Notes: a model not told the origin generated them from the letters alone. A stretch of 64,000 nt of DNA from Lanius collurio (GCA_020086605.1 JACBWW010000017.1:8880163-8944162), one strand, 5' to 3'; positions 35,551-48,301 are shown, counted from the first letter of the stretch. Made by a program: numbers and translations.

Positions 35551-35792
35551 CTTTATCCAGCACAGGCCCAAAGATGGCTAGGCTGTCGTTGACGGTGGTG
35601 CAGTTCCACCTCCTCCCTCGGAACTGGTGTTGGCACTCCTGGATGCCAATCTTTACACCTTCTGCCACGCTGGGCATGATCTCCACGTAGTTCCGACAGA
35701 AGCGCAGCTGCTTGGGCACCAGGCCCGGGATGCTCCCACACAGGATGGGCTGAGTCCCCAGGGAGGAATACTGGTGACCAATTGCCAAGGAC
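35551..35792 (-). CDS. WNT3A: WNT3A exon 2 (residues 24/25-104)
   Basis: The 242-bp exon starts with the G that completes a split TGG (Trp24) and encodes SLAIGHQYSSLGTQPILC through FGPVLDK, ending with the first base of Ala105. The acceptor is a T-run plus GCCCAG (AG at 35794-35793); the donor is GTGAGTGAGG (35550 downward). It includes KQLRFCRNYVEIMPSVAEG, the QECQHQFRGRRWNCT core and the first sequon NCT (Asn87). The preceding exon must end in TG in front of a donor and encode the signal peptide. I found no such sequence between 35793 and 64000. Confidence 0.97.
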
Positions 35793-38700
35793 CTGGGCAA
35801 AAAAAAAAAACAACAGGGAAAAAGAGATGCTGTGAGGCTGGATTGCACCTTTGTGCTTGGTTCACAAGAATGGACATAGAAAATCAACATCTTCAGTTCC
35901 TCTGCATTTCACTCACCAGAAAACATCATTTTTGCTGGCATCCCTCCCCAAAACAACAACATCTCTCTCCTGAAGTTCCCTACAGGCCCAGCAAAGCAAG
36001 AAACTCTACTTTTAATATCTTCCTTCCCTTTTCTTTATCCTCCCAGAGCCTTAATCCATCATTGTGCTGCTTCTTCCCAAAGATAATTTCCTTTGCAGCC
36101 AGGGGGTCAAACATATGTTTCTTTCTTTGAGAGACAAGGACACCTCCACAAGATGTTTTATAGGAAATTTTAGCAGGAAACCCCGTTAAAAGCACTTGCA
36201 GAGCCACCTGAAGTAGTAACTCCAGCAGCAGAAGCCATCAAGCTCCAAGTCTTTGGAAGGGCAACACCAAGAATTTGGGAAGGGGAACAGCATCATTCTG
36301 TGGTGCTTTGGTTAAAGTGAGGGGAGTGAAATTAAAGCCCAACCAAACCAACAACCAAAAAAGCATCCTAATTAAACTTGAGTGCAAATTCTGTGTTCAG
36401 CCCAGTGGAAGTCTTGAAAGGAGTGTCCATGAACCTTTATGTTGGTGAAGACTTGGGAGACAAACAAGTCAGCTCTGCAGGGAGATCAGCAGATATGCAG
36501 CTAATTAGATAGATTTTTAAAGTGTTTTTACCAGTGCTTCTAATAATAACCTTGATTACTAAAACTGAAGGGATTTTTAGAGCATAATTTCCTTTTCTTC
36601 TAATTAAATCTCTTGATTGTCTTTTCTGCCCTGAATTAATGACAAAGAGGAACCTGCCTGGGCAGTGTGTATTTCTGTTTACATTCATTTTTGCTGTGTG
36701 GTTTTCATTTGGGAACAGCCTGGTGTGTTTGAATTATCAACAGGGCTGTCAGGGAATAAAGCCTTCACTCTCTTTTGCTCTGACTTTAAAAGTAACACAA
36801 GAATTCTGTGGTTGCTCAAGAAGGTTCCAGCAGAAAATTAGCTTGACTTTAGCAGTTCTCTAGGCTGGGATAAAAATTAGTTTAAAGTGACTGTCTCTGT
36901 TTGAAAGAGAAGGGTCCTTGCAGCCAATTAACTCCTTTCCTGGAGGGGACCTGGTCAAGAGGGGACAGAACTGAAAAGGAGGTGGACAGGAGCCACATCC
37001 CAGGGGCGTTCCTAACTGCAGACTAAGCTTTACAAATCCATCCTTTCCAGGCAAATGGGATGTAAGAACATTCACTTCTGGATCCCAAATGGCTCCAGGT
37101 AAGAGTTCAGACCCAGGATAACCAGCTCAGACAACAATGTGCCCGTCAGTAAATGAACTTTAAATGGACAAGGTGGAAGGTGTGTGGAAAAGGAAAGGAT
37201 TTCCAGCTGATTTCCTTAACTTAGGTGACTCTTTCCACATCTGTTGAACCTCTGGGAGATGATTAATGTCAACATTATGGGACAATTCATCCTATTCCAG
37301 GGAGGGAAGCTGAGACAAATGGAATGAACTGTCCTCCAGAAGTGCCCCCCTTTTTCCATTATGTTAAGAGAGGAAGGCAGCTCTCCCTGACCCAAAATTG
37401 TGTCCCTGTCACCCACATTCCAGTGCTTGTGCCAGGGGTGCCACCAGCTGATCTGCTCACCCCAGGCTGCTTTTGTAATCAGCCAGTGGAGAGAAGCAAA
37501 CACTTCCACACCACAATCCCCCTGCCCAGTTCAGCTGTGTGCTTTGGGCTGGGGTGAATCATGGCCTTGCCCCCACTGGCCATGCTGGCCAGACTGTCAA
37601 ACCCCCCTGGGTGACTGGTGGAGTGGGGCATGTCTGCACCGTGGGACCTCCAGGTGGATCACGCCGTGATCCCTGACAATGAGGATGGATAAGTTCCTTG
37701 AAACAGTCCCCACCCAGGAAAGTTCACCCCTGTGTTGAAGGCCATGCAGAGAGCTCAGCTGGAGGAAGGAGACAAGTTCCTGCAAGAGCCTGCAGGGACC
37801 CACAGGAGAAAACCAAGGAAAGGACCTGTTAAACTCATTTTCCTTATCTCAGTGGCTAAATATGGGGTTTTTTGAGCTTTAGATTAATTCAGCGCACACA
37901 ACTGGCAGAAAACCCTCTCTGAAATGGAGCCCATGCCAAGTGCACATTTTTGTTTTACTGTTAAATATTATACAAAACACTGGACCACAATTTCTGGACT
38001 AAAGACACCTTCTAAAACACTGTTTCAGGCTTCAGAGGACCTGCTGAGTGTGTTGCCACTGTGGCCTTGTTGGGAATGCCACACATCCAAATGTTAATCC
38101 ATTGAACCTCCCCCCAAAACTGGGACTTAGGAGGTATTCACAGCTTTAGGATCGGGAGGTAAGTGGTCCTGGCTCTGTAAACCATGCATAGAGATGCCTT
38201 CATTCAAGTCTCCAGGGACAAACATGAATTTAGTTGTTCCTACTCATCCTCCAGCCATTGATGGCAGAGAGTCCAAAATGCGGATGCTTTCCAGACTCTG
38301 AACTTAACTTTGGTGGGAACATTTGTAGATTTGTTTCCATGTCAACTGCAGTCACCAACATCCTTCCCACAGCTTTCCAAAATCTCTTACCTGGTTCCCA
38401 AAAAAAGGTAAAGCATCCACTGAGTCACCATCAACTTGCTGCAGGCTCCATCCACCATGCTGTGAAGCCAGGAGGACTGTTTTGAGCTATTTCAGTAGGA
38501 CCCTGATGAAATTTAGGATTGCAGCCTCATAAACTTTAATTATATGAGCAGCCACACTCAAGCCTCTCTCTGGGTTTGGTTTTTTTTTTTTTTTGGTGGT
38601 TACTACAGTGGTAGAATGAAAATACCAATCATAGGAAGAGAAGTTTATAGGCTGGTGCCCTCAACTATTCGTTTCCGTTGCTAGGAAGATCATCTAAGAT

Positions 38701-41259
38701 TAAATAAGAATAAAAACATGTAGAAGTACCTCTAATTGCTTTTTCACACTGCTCCCTGCTCAGTACAGCAGGGAAACAGTCACACCTCGCTTTGATCTGT
38801 GTTGCAGTCTGGGAAGTTTAATCTGCAAAAGACAATCTCCAGCAAGAGCCTTATTCTCAAGGTGTCATCAGGCCCCGAGACAGTGCAACACAAATTCCAT
38901 GGGGCAGTGTGGAGTCACTCAACTTTCAGCTGAAGGTGCAGGGTGGAAGCTCAAAGCATCTCTCCGTGAGCAGCTGCTCTGCTGTTAACAGAGCTGGTCA
39001 CAGTCCTCCTCCTCCGGGCTCACTCGCAGCCTCTGGAGTCTGATAACATCTCCCTGAGCACCCTCTTTTGGTTTCTACTTTGCTTCCAGGTGTAAAGACT
39101 TTCTCCTTCTCTAAACTCAATTTATCTTTAGGAGAACCCAGTCCTTTCAGCTCCCTGTCACTATTATTGATCATCAGGTGGGAACCTTATGAACCGTCCA
39201 ACCTTCTCCTCCAGCCAGAAAAATCCAACAACAACCCAACAACCAAGCCTTTAGAAAAGATTGGGAAAGTCTATAAAGATCAGAATCTCATTTCAGTGTT
39301 GCTCAACTCTCTAGTAGCTCCCATCATTCATTTTTTCCTCACTGTTTCCAATGATCAAACCTGGCATTTGCGTTTTTCCACTCTCCTGAGTTCTCCTCCT
39401 AAACAATCTCCTTCATGTGGGTAATTTTGAAAATGTGGTGTCGAGAAATGGGCCGAGTGTCATCCACTGTGGTCTAACCAGGCACCACCTCCAAATTCCT
39501 GAAGCACCAACACTTCCTGGATGCATTGACCCCAAGCTCTCCTTTTCCACTGGAGAATTCCTGAAGCTCTCCATTTTACAAACACACTCATGCCCAGAAC
39601 AGGCGCTGCTCAAGTCTGAGCCAAGCGAAAGGGTCAAAGAGTTGCACCTTTCCAACCAATCAGGCTTTTCTTCCCATTAGCACAGGAGCAGCCATGAAAA
39701 CACTGCTCTGTATGTCCACAGCCAAAGTTCTTGGCTTATCTTTAAGCCTTGCATGCCCTGAAGTGTTTAATTCAACCTCCAGTGAGCATTTTTCTTTGCC
39801 AACACACCTAGAGAGCTCTTCATTTCCCTTATCTCAAACTATCTGCTCCTTCAGCAGAGCCGTTGTAAATAAGTACCTGGCCACCTTCTTCATAAATTAC
39901 ATGTACCCTCCCGCTTGGAATGGACACCCCAGCCAGGTTAGGAGGGAGAAATATGCAGGAAATACCTGCTCAGATCTTTTTTTCAGAAAAAAAGGCTTCA
40001 GCTCTGGATGACCCCAGTGTACAGCACCACTCTACCGACTTTTCGAGATCACCACCTTCTCAGCGTGTCAAAAGTCTTTGACACATCAGAAGTAGCGTGT
40101 GGAGACTCCCACACCTGCTGGCTTCTCCCTGAATTCTGTCGTTCCTGAGCTTTGAAGGAGCTTTGCTTTGCTATTCTTGGAGAGGCCTTTTGGGAGCTTC
40201 CTCCAGGGACAACCTTCGGGAGTCCCCGACACAGGGAAAATAACTGCATTTATTGGTGCTGAACAGCAAGGGTGCAACTTGCCAAATGACCCAGGATAGG
40301 ACCCTGAGTGCACTTGAATCCCACCAAATATTGAGAACTGAGCAACAGCAGTGATTTTGCTCCTCTCATCCGCCCAGTCCTGGTGAGGAGGTTAAATCAA
40401 CGGATGCCCATCTGCTCACAACAGAGAGGATTTATGTTCTCTCGTAGATGACTGAAGTGCTTCTCCGTTTGCAAGGAACCCCCTAAAAGCAAGTTAACCT
40501 CCTCCAGATCCTTTCTTATAATCCATCCAGCTTTCCAGAGGTTCAGTTCAGTCCCTATTCCTTTCTCACTCATTTTGGCTGCCTCTCTGTGGTGTGACCT
40601 CCCTTGGAAGATGAATCTCAGCCACGTCATGAAAGTGAGGACAAAGTGTGTGAAGTGGTTTGTCTAAAAAGGTGAATTTTCACAATACCTCTGTGGTATT
40701 ATGATCCCAAAATATTGAAATTGAGAAGGCAGCTGGAGGAGTGTCCATAGGTTCTGAAAAGATGTAAGGAAAACCCTCAAGTGCTGTCTCACATCTGCTG
40801 GCACCAGAGGGGCTCACAGGGAAGCAGGTGATGAGTGGGCAGCCCTTACTCCATCCTACAACATCCCAGACAGACCCTCTCTGGTCTCCCACCACAATCG
40901 TTCAAACTACCATCACAAAATCCATGTATCTGAGGCTGCCTACAAACACATTTTGTGGAGAAATGAGCAGCTGGAAGGCTGGGGAGGTTCCAAAAATGGA
41001 GGCTTGCCATGAATGGCCAATGGCACTGAATGTCAAGAGACTCCTGGGGTAGGATCTGTAAGTCAACCATGATCAGTTCCCATAAACCCTCATGGCACAG
41101 AGCTGACACAAGATGGATGAAGTGTGATGTCCACCTAACATGGACAACTGGAAGCTGGGAAGAATATCCCAGAAGTAGAGACCAGGAACAGGAGGTGGAT
41201 TTGAACCTCCTGGGTCTTTTCCACTCTGGACATGCAAATGTCCACGAGACTCTTGTGTA

Positions 41260-41755
41260 GTGACATGGGAAGGACATGGACCTGCTGGAGAGAGCCCAAA
41301 GAATGGCCATAAAGTTGATTAGAGAGATGAAGCACTGTTCCTATAAGGAAAGGCTGAGAGAATTTGGTTTATCCAGCTTGGAAAAGACTTCAGAGTGACC
41401 TCATCATGGCCTTTCAGGACCTGAAGGAAGCCACAGGAAAGACTGAGACAGACTATTTACAAGGGCCTGGAGAGACAGGACAAGGGAGAAGAGCTTCAAA
41501 CTGCCAGAGGGCAGGGATAGATGGGATATTAGGAAAAAATTGTTCTTTATGAGGGTGGGGAGGCCCTGGCACAGGGTGCCCAGAGAAGCTGTGGTTGCCC
41601 CTGGATCCCTGGAAGTGTCCAAGGCCAGGTTGGACACTGGGGCTTGGAGCGGGCTGGGATAGTGGAAGATGTCCCTGACCATGGCAGGGGTGGGCTTGGA
41701 TGATCCTTAAGGTCCCCCTGACCCAGGCCATTCTATGTTTTATGATTCTATGGTT
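41260..41755 (+). mobile_element. CR1 LINE 3' fragment with intact tail
   Basis: It begins near ATGGACCTGCTGGAGAGAGC and continues through AAGGAAAGGCTGAGAGAATT, GGCCCTGGCACAGGGTGCCC and GGAAGTGTCCAAGGCCAGGT. The end, CCATTCTATGTTTTATGATT, is the CR1 3' microsatellite. About 495 bp, low divergence in the last 200 bp. Confidence 0.93.
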
Positions 41756-42679
41756 TGAACCACCAGCCCAGGGACCAGGTGGGTGGACAGGCAGAAAAAA
41801 CTTAACTAGTTCTACATTTACTGAATGGCGTAATTTTTCCCAAAAAATAACAATATTCTGGCACATCCTGTGATTATTTCTCTGTTTTACAATAAAAATA
41901 AAATCCAGAGGAATTTTAGAATGAAAAGAAAGGAAGTGGAACTTGTCACACCCCATTATTTTAAATGGAAATCATTCTGTTCACTAACGTCCCTCCGGCA
42001 TGGAAGTGATTTTCTTCTGTGACATTAAAACTATCCCAAACCCAAGCAGCTACAAAATGTGGACAGTCACGAAAATTTTAATTGATGTTTTAGTTGAAAA
42101 CTTGGAAACCACCTTAACACAGAACAGCAAAATGATGGGTTTGGCTCTAGAAGGCATGAATCAAGTAACTCATTCTGATGAAAGATACTTTTTCAGTTAG
42201 GGGGTTGGTTTTTGTTTGTTTTGTATGAACCAGAAACAATCAAGCTTAGGCCTAAGCAGTCTCATTACAGAAGTGTCATATTTTAATTTAAAAATTATGA
42301 GTGCCTGCAATATGGATTGCAGTAGGGTCTTCAACATTTGGCTCTGGGCATCTCGCTATCATGACTAAGGCATTCCAAAGAGGTTCACAAAAAGAAATCT
42401 AAGCCTGTTAGACAGCTCAAATTCACTCTGCAGGTGTTGGTCCTTCTAGATATTTTTTTTTCTTCCAGCCTGGAAAGGAAAAAGGCTGCAACCTACTGGA
42501 TTAACTGTTTTTGTTGGGTATTTCTTTGTTCATCTTGAAGTCCACACAAGGGCTATATTTAAACTGTTTTTTCTCCTCTAACCCCGAACGTATGCACACA
42601 ATTTTGTGGCCAAGTCCAATCCTGCAAACACACAGGCATGGAGGTGACTTTTCTCCCATAATAATTCCCTCACCCTTGC

Positions 42680-42785
42680 CCTGTATTAATAACAACGATG
42701 GTGATGGTGATGATGCAGCAGCATTGTGTTTCTCCAGCACCTTTCATCAGAGGATCTCTGAGCGTGGGACTCACCTCACCCGACT
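42680..42785 (+). repeat. ancient amniote interspersed repeat
   Basis: TAATAACAACGATGGTGATG followed by CTCCAGCACCTTTCATCAGA and GGATCTCTGAGCGTGGGACT recalls the old tail 'TAGCGCCTTTCATCCGAGGATCTCAAAGCG'. It is decayed. Confidence 0.5.
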
Positions 42786-43599
42786 CTGACCATTTAAAAG
42801 TTTGGAATCTCGGCCAAGCTCACTGTCTACCGGAGTCCGTGGAGCAAGATCAGCATCTCCAGAGGGCAACTCAGCCCATCCTGAGAGAGATGCCTCAGAT
42901 AGGTGGGCTGAATCACTGGAGATGCCCAGGAGGCAGCACTGGCTGTGGAAAAATGAGGAGCATAAACTGGACACCTTTTTATACGATCTAAAAGTAGGAA
43001 CCAGCAATTTCACCCTTTTTTCACCAAATCTCAGAAATCCTTGGAGAGCTGGAAGAGCAGAGCAAGAAAAAACTTTGCTGTCTCTAACGTGGACTATGGC
43101 AGCTTATTTAGAGTAGTTTGAGACTGGATTTGAAAAATAATAAACTCAGTGAAAGCTTCAAGTGCTAAGAAAGCAAAATTCCCTGAGCTGAGGTTTGGCC
43201 GGGACAGCGAATTCCCACAGGAACTAAGGCACACCACAACACTCAGCACCTTCCACTCTAAGTGCAAGAGATGTTGCTCTGACTTTGTCTTCCCTTAGGA
43301 TCTACAGAACAGAAGAGGAGAGAATACAAGTATTAACAACCCGGTTCCTTGGAAAAAGTCTTTGGAACTCTTTAATTACCCAGGGCAATTAACTCCTTTG
43401 CTACACATGTCATCCGAAAAAACAACCCAGCCAGTGGAATAATGGCCCCTCAAACCATGTTTTCAAGCCTGGATCCAGGTCCCAGTGATGCTGGTGGTGC
43501 TTCCATACCACATCCTACATCCAGGGCTTCTCTCTGGAGGTCTCCCTGGTTGAGATCTGCCTCCATCCAGCTGCACTTATCTCATAAAATGTGCCAGGA

Positions 43600-44060
43600 T
43601 GGCAGTGCAGGGTTTTAGAAATGTGTAAGCCTTAACATTTTAATCTGCCACCTACACTGCAGTTTATGAGTGCTGTAAATCTCGTGGTTATAATGAACTC
43701 ATCTAATGATATTGCTGATGGATAAATTTACCTGGGACGAGGAACAACAGTTACTTGCAAATGAAAGGGGAGTAATTTGAAGTTTCATGTAAACACCTTT
43801 GCTGCCTTACTTCTGACTTCTCCCAGCCTAACCCCTCTCAGGGTTTCATGACAAATGGAAAGAATGTGTGTTTGTGAGGCAATGACAGGCTGGCCTGGAA
43901 AAGAACCTGCCTCCTTCTCCCCGGCACGATGCTTATATAACTTGGGCACTGGAATGAAGTTTTAGGTGAAAATAGCTGTAATTTTCTGGGTCAGGTGTGC
44001 TAAATTAGGGGAATGGAGGGAAGGGATAAAGCAACGTATTAGGCAATAAAAAATGCCTAC
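43600..44060. promoter_or_regulatory. candidate conserved A/T-rich intronic block
   Basis: A repeat-free, A/T-rich stretch with many homeobox cores, for example ATGAACTCATCTAATGATAT and GATAAATTTACC. It is a weak candidate enhancer; only texture supports it. Confidence 0.2.
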
Positions 44061-44751
44061 ACAGTGTAAAGATATTTAGGCTCCTACTCTGAATTTCAGT
44101 AATAATTAGGACTGTGGCTAGTCCTAATGCTCCTAGTTCCCCCCCACCCCTAAAGCATCCCAACCTGAACCTTTTTTAAATGATCAGCAATATAAAGTAC
44201 ATATTGTGGTTTCAAACCTCTCATTAAGGCTCATCCCCCTGCACTGAGGTCTGGTCTGGGCTATGTCAGTGCTAAATACCTCGGAGGATTGGGCTCAAAG
44301 ACCTCAGATCTCTGCAAAGATTGGATTTGGACTTCTAAATTGCTTAAGTGCTTAAGTGCTTGAGGGAATTTTATCCTGAAACTCCTCCGTGATGAAGCCA
44401 GTTTTGAAATGAGAACCACAGATGGAAAGCGCCATCATTTTGGGGGTTTAGGTAAGAACAGCAGGATTTTTACTGTCCACTGCTCTAATAAAGCAAATTA
44501 CTCCCATTTCTCTCCCTCTCCTTCCAGAAGGTGCTGTGAATATGCATTGGGTTGTGCTAAACACACACAACCCCTCAGTTGTGCACACACACACACCGAG
44601 GTCTGCGAGTTCCTCCTCTGGCTTTCACTGAGTCATCAGGCTCACCAAATGTGTGAACTCACGCTATAATGTTCTCCCAGAAAAATAACAAATTGATTTC
44701 ATTTTTACAGGCTACAGCATGCTATATAATTGGAGACACTGCCTTGTCAAC

Positions 44752-44765
44752 TCAGACCGGTCTGA
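44752..44765. promoter_or_regulatory. 14-bp perfect palindrome with two SMAD-type half sites
   Basis: TCAGACCGGTCTGA is self-complementary over 14 bp and contains CAGAC and GTCTG, the inverted SMAD-binding half sites. It sits between TATATAATTGGAGA and CCCGACCAGAGAC in a repeat-free stretch. Confidence 0.4.
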
Positions 44766-44859
44766 CCCGACCAGAGACATTGCTTACAGCTGTTTACGGA
44801 GCCATAAAGTTTCCTCCTCTTTGTTTTTCCTTCCTTTTGCACTCTTTTCTCTCTCTCTC

Positions 44860-44873
44860 TTTTTTTTTTTTTT
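44860..44873 (+). repeat. CT-rich and T-run tract
   Basis: A (CT)n stretch passes into a T-run of about 14, part of a pyrimidine-rich region from 44815 to 44885. Confidence 0.8.
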
Positions 44874-44934
44874 CTTTTCCCTCTAATGAATCCTACAACT
44901 ACTTTTTGTCCTGGCCATAAAATGCTCTTGCCTT

Positions 44935-45030
44935 GATTTAGAGAAGCACTTCAGCCAGTGCTTCACGTTAACACAGGGATCAATGGGGCTTGAGCACATA
45001 TTTAAAACTGAGCATGTGTTTAAGGACTTT
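44935..45030 (+). repeat. ancient amniote interspersed repeat
   Basis: AGGGATCAATGGGGCTTGAG, CACATATTTAAAACTGAGCA and TGTGTTTAAGGACTTTTATT match the old reptile/bird repeat with 'TCAATGGGGCTTAAGCACAT' and 'GCATGTGCTTAAGTGC'. Confidence 0.6.
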
Positions 45031-45080
45031 TATTGCACCCAGACAGTCAATAAGGAACTTGTTGTCACACTTAGGTGTGC

Positions 45081-45106
45081 TTTTTTTTTTTTTTTTTTTT
45101 TTTTTT
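45081..45106 (+). repeat. T26 homopolymer
   Basis: An uninterrupted run of 26 T, the longest homopolymer in the window. It could be the A-tail of a minus-strand retroposed sequence, but no target-site duplication is obvious. Confidence 0.9.
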
Positions 45107-46834
45107 GATTATCGATACCCAATTAGAAGTTTGGATTGGGCAACCTCAGGGATTGTTTCCTTTGCAGACCCACAGCACAGCTCCAGTTGCATCAGGAATT
45201 TTGCCATTTCTCATTGTCACTGTGTCCAAATCTTAAACATCTGGGGAAGGACAAACTCCTCCACTACTTTATCAACTCTGCTGAAACTGCCACCTAGGAC
45301 TAGGCACAATTTTTTTACATTACAAAAAAAAAGCCCACCCTGAAATCTTCTGAGTTTGTCACATTTGCCAAGCACACAGAATAAGCTTAATTTTTCTGAT
45401 CGAGGTAAAAATAACAGTTTTATGGAAGGTGGATTTGCAAGAAGCTTTCCTTCATGTAAAAATCTTTTATACTTATCTCAAAATACTCAGAACCTCAAAA
45501 GTTAAGTGAAATGTTTTGATTTTTGTGGAAAAAAAAGGATTTCTGATCACATGCCTGATTTTATTACTATGAAAAAGTTGCTTCCCTTTGAACTAATGAA
45601 CTGAGCAAAAAAATCCCAAACCCAAAAGGGCTTTTCATCTACTTGCACTATCCATCAAAATACCTTCTAAGTACTCTGCAATAAATTATGGTTGTGCTTC
45701 CTTTCATATCATTCATTCATCACGGAATCTGCTCCTCCTTTGCTCTGAAATGTCACAATTCTCCTCTCATTCAGTGCCTCTGAACAACTCGAGGACTGAC
45801 CAATAGGGAATCAGCTGTTCCAGAGACACAAACAGATATAAACACATCTTACACCCTCTTTGAGGACTATTTCTGTCACAGGGGGGACTGAGGGGAATAT
45901 CTGTCTGATCTTGGTCCTGCCATATGGGAAAGGAACGTGAGAGCAGGTCAGGAAAGACAAACTTTCCTCCAAAAATACATTTCAGGTCTGTAATTTCAGC
46001 TTTTAGAAAAATGTGGAAAGCAGAAGAAGGCAGAGGGCTCCTCATCCTCTCCTTCCCTCTCTTTGGGAAGAGCTGCAGCAAAAGATGACTCAGTATTAGA
46101 CACCAAAAAATCCACACAGAGGAAAATCCACATGAACAACACCAGAGCCCAAAGGGAAAACAACTCTTATTTATCACTAAAACAGCAACAGGACTGCCAC
46201 GAGACCAAAGCTCAAACTTTTGTTGCTGCTTATACAACAATTTTTTTTTTCTCAAATGAAAGTGCAATTTCTGCTGCAACAGAACAACTGGAGATTTTTT
46301 TTTTTTTTTCTGCAAAGAAACTGCTTTGCATGGGAAAAAATCCTCATGGCTCCTTGACATGTTTCAGCTAGATCTCAGTAAAATTAAGGAGGTACAGACT
46401 GATGAGTCGCTCAGAGGTACAGGAAAAATGCCAGTGGATGTCCTGGCATTTGTATACACCTTGAGAGAGGGAGAAATTCAGAGATCATCTCTCACAACAG
46501 AAAGAATAACAACCACAATGAAACCTCATGTAGAGAAAGGAGGGAAAGGTTTCATTTGCTTTACAGCACTGACTTTTACCATTGTCTGCAGATCCCTCCT
46601 GTTCACTGAAATGGATGTGCTGGATCTCCCTCAGCCCAAAATTCATTCTGCTGTGAGGGGAACAGGCAGGCAGCTTAATTTTCTTGGGCTGCTAAGCAAA
46701 ATCCCTCCATTTGGCAATCCCTCAACAGTGACAATGACCTGAAGTTAAGTCAAGGTTTTATAATCTGTTTTGGAGAAAGGAAGCCCTATATATGTGTTTA
46801 TAAATACACATTTATGTACATTTCGATCAGGTAT

Positions 46835-47055
46835 ATGAAAGAATTCTGTCCTGGGAGGGTGGGCAGGCCCTGGCACAGGGTGCTCAGAGAAGCTGTGGCT
46901 GCCCCTGGATCCCTGGCACTGCCTAAGGCCAGGTTGGACATTGGGGCTTGGAGCAGCCTGGGACAGTGGAAGGTGTCCCTGCCCATAGCAGGGGTGGAAT
47001 GGGATGATCCTTAAGGTCCCTCCTGACCCAAACCATTCCATGATTTTATGACTCT
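46835..47055 (+). mobile_element. CR1 LINE 3'-end fragment
   Basis: CCTGGCACAGGGTGCTCAGA, GGTTGGACATTGGGGCTTGG and CCTGACCCAAACCATTCCAT with TGATTTTATGA at the end. It points towards the minus copy at 47474. Confidence 0.92.
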
Positions 47056-47473
47056 CAAATAACAGGCCACTCATTCTCCAAATCTCTTGGGTAAAAAAAA
47101 GGTGATTTATAGAAAGATTCTTCCAGTCTTTTGAGTGATAAAGCAACAGACTTGGTCCAAATTCCAACAACACAGCCAGAGCATTATTGCACCACGTGGG
47201 CAGAACCAGACAGCACAGACAAGGACCAAGCTTTCTTCTCCAGGCTCCTCTCCCTTAAACCTGCTGGACTCTGCTGTTCTCACACCAGGAGCCGTGGCTC
47301 AAAGAGTTTCTTTCTCCAAGTGGTTTGGCAGATGTGGTGCCTTGATGTTCCACAGAGGAACAGAACTGTTCTCCAGGGTGGAAACTTCTCAACTGGTGAG
47401 GCAGTGCCTGGGTGGAAAACATCTGGAAGGGGTCAGGCTGATGAACAGGAAAGAAACGGGTGTGAGAGGAAGA

Positions 47474-47840
47474 ATCACAGAATGGCCGGGGTTGGAAGGG
47501 ACCTTAAAGACCATCTACTTCCAGCCCCCTGCCATGGGCAGGGACACCTTCCACTGTCCCAGGCTGCTCCAAGCCCTGTTCAACCTGGTCTTGGACACTG
47601 CCAGGGATGGGGCAGCCCCAGCTTCTCTGGGCACCCTGTGCCAGGGCCCCAGAACCCTCACAGGGAAGAATTCCTTCTCAATATCTAATCCAGCCCTACT
47701 CTCTGTCAGTTTGAAGCCATTCCCCCTTGTCCTGCCACTCCAGACCCTTGTAAATAGTTTCTCTCTACCTTTCTTGTAGCTCCCTTCAGGTCCTGGCCAC
47801 CATTTGGTCACCTTGAACCCTTCTCTTGTCCAGGCTGAAC
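47474..47840 (-). mobile_element. CR1 LINE 3'-end fragment
   Basis: AATCACAGAATGGCCGGGGT, CAGGGACACCTTCCACTGTC, CACAGGGAAGAATTCCTTCT, CATTCCCCCTTGTCCTGCCA and TTCTCTTGTCCAGGCTGAAC; about 365 bp, minus orientation. Confidence 0.92.
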
Positions 47841-48301
47841 CATCCCCCTTGCAAGTAGGAGGGAAAAGATTCTGAGGAAAGAAAGTGGGTAGGGAGTTGT
47901 CCTTGGAGCAGCAGGACTCCAAATCTCTGACTTGGGGCATGAAATTAGATTCTGGGTGAAGAGCAAACAACCCCTCAGTGCTGGGGGCACGGAGCCTCCG
48001 AGGAAGGACTCGGGAATCTCTCCGGGTGGCAGGCAGCAGGAGCAGCACCTGCACATCTCCCTGTGCAGCATCCCAGCCCTAATGATTTCTTTCTGAGAGC
48101 GGCTGGGGAGCTGCAGACAGGCTGCCAGATAGTGATCAGCTCGTGGAGGGGTGATCACTATTAGGCAAAGATACCAGCTTTGACATGCACCGAGGGAAGC
48201 AGCCAAGAATTTGGGAAAAGCAATCCCAGCTTTCTGCTGCACGTTCCTCTGCCAAGATCCCTCCTGTGTTTACTTTAGAAACCAGAGACGAGCCCTCCTC
48301 T

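Larger units (their letters stand above)
269..35792 (-). other. WNT3A: WNT3A gene, exons 2-4 with introns 2 and 3 (exon 1 not found)
   Basis: Three coding exons on the minus strand join in phase into residues 25-352 of a secreted WNT ligand. Exon 2 (35551-35792) starts with the last base of a split Trp codon. The exon 2/3 junction splits an Ala codon (G|CC) and the exon 3/4 junction is phase 0. Acceptors are pyrimidine-rich plus AG; donors are GTGAGT and GTAAGG. Intron 2 is 31765 bp and intron 3 is 2771 bp. WNT3A signals through Frizzled and LRP5/6 to stabilise beta-catenin and is known for roles in paraxial mesoderm, tail bud, neural crest and hippocampal development. Exon 2 wording (SLAIGHQYSSLGTQPILC, NYVEIMPSVAEGVKIGIQ, TTVNDSLAIF) favours WNT3A over its paralogue WNT3. 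Exon 1 is probably beyond the right edge. Confidence 0.93.
35793..43590. other. WNT3A: presumed WNT3A intron 1, part next to exon 2
   Basis: No exon 1, gene or RNA is recognised. It contains a T-run at 38580-38594, a CTTTGATC site at 38790-38797, the CR1 at 41260-41755 and an old repeat near 42680-42785. The GTGAGT-like donor near 35915 lacks a suitable exon. Nothing specific is seen in 36000-38500 or 38900-41000. Confidence 0.7.

Noticed and set aside
35905..35925. GTGAGTG donor-like site 130 bp upstream of exon 2 on minus
   Set aside because: The sequence before it has no start codon in the required frame and no WNT signal-peptide likeness. The implied intron would be only about 120 bp.
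45767..46360. 197-codon minus ORF
   Set aside because: It contains poly-Lys from T-runs, shows no known domain, and no splice or promoter context was found.
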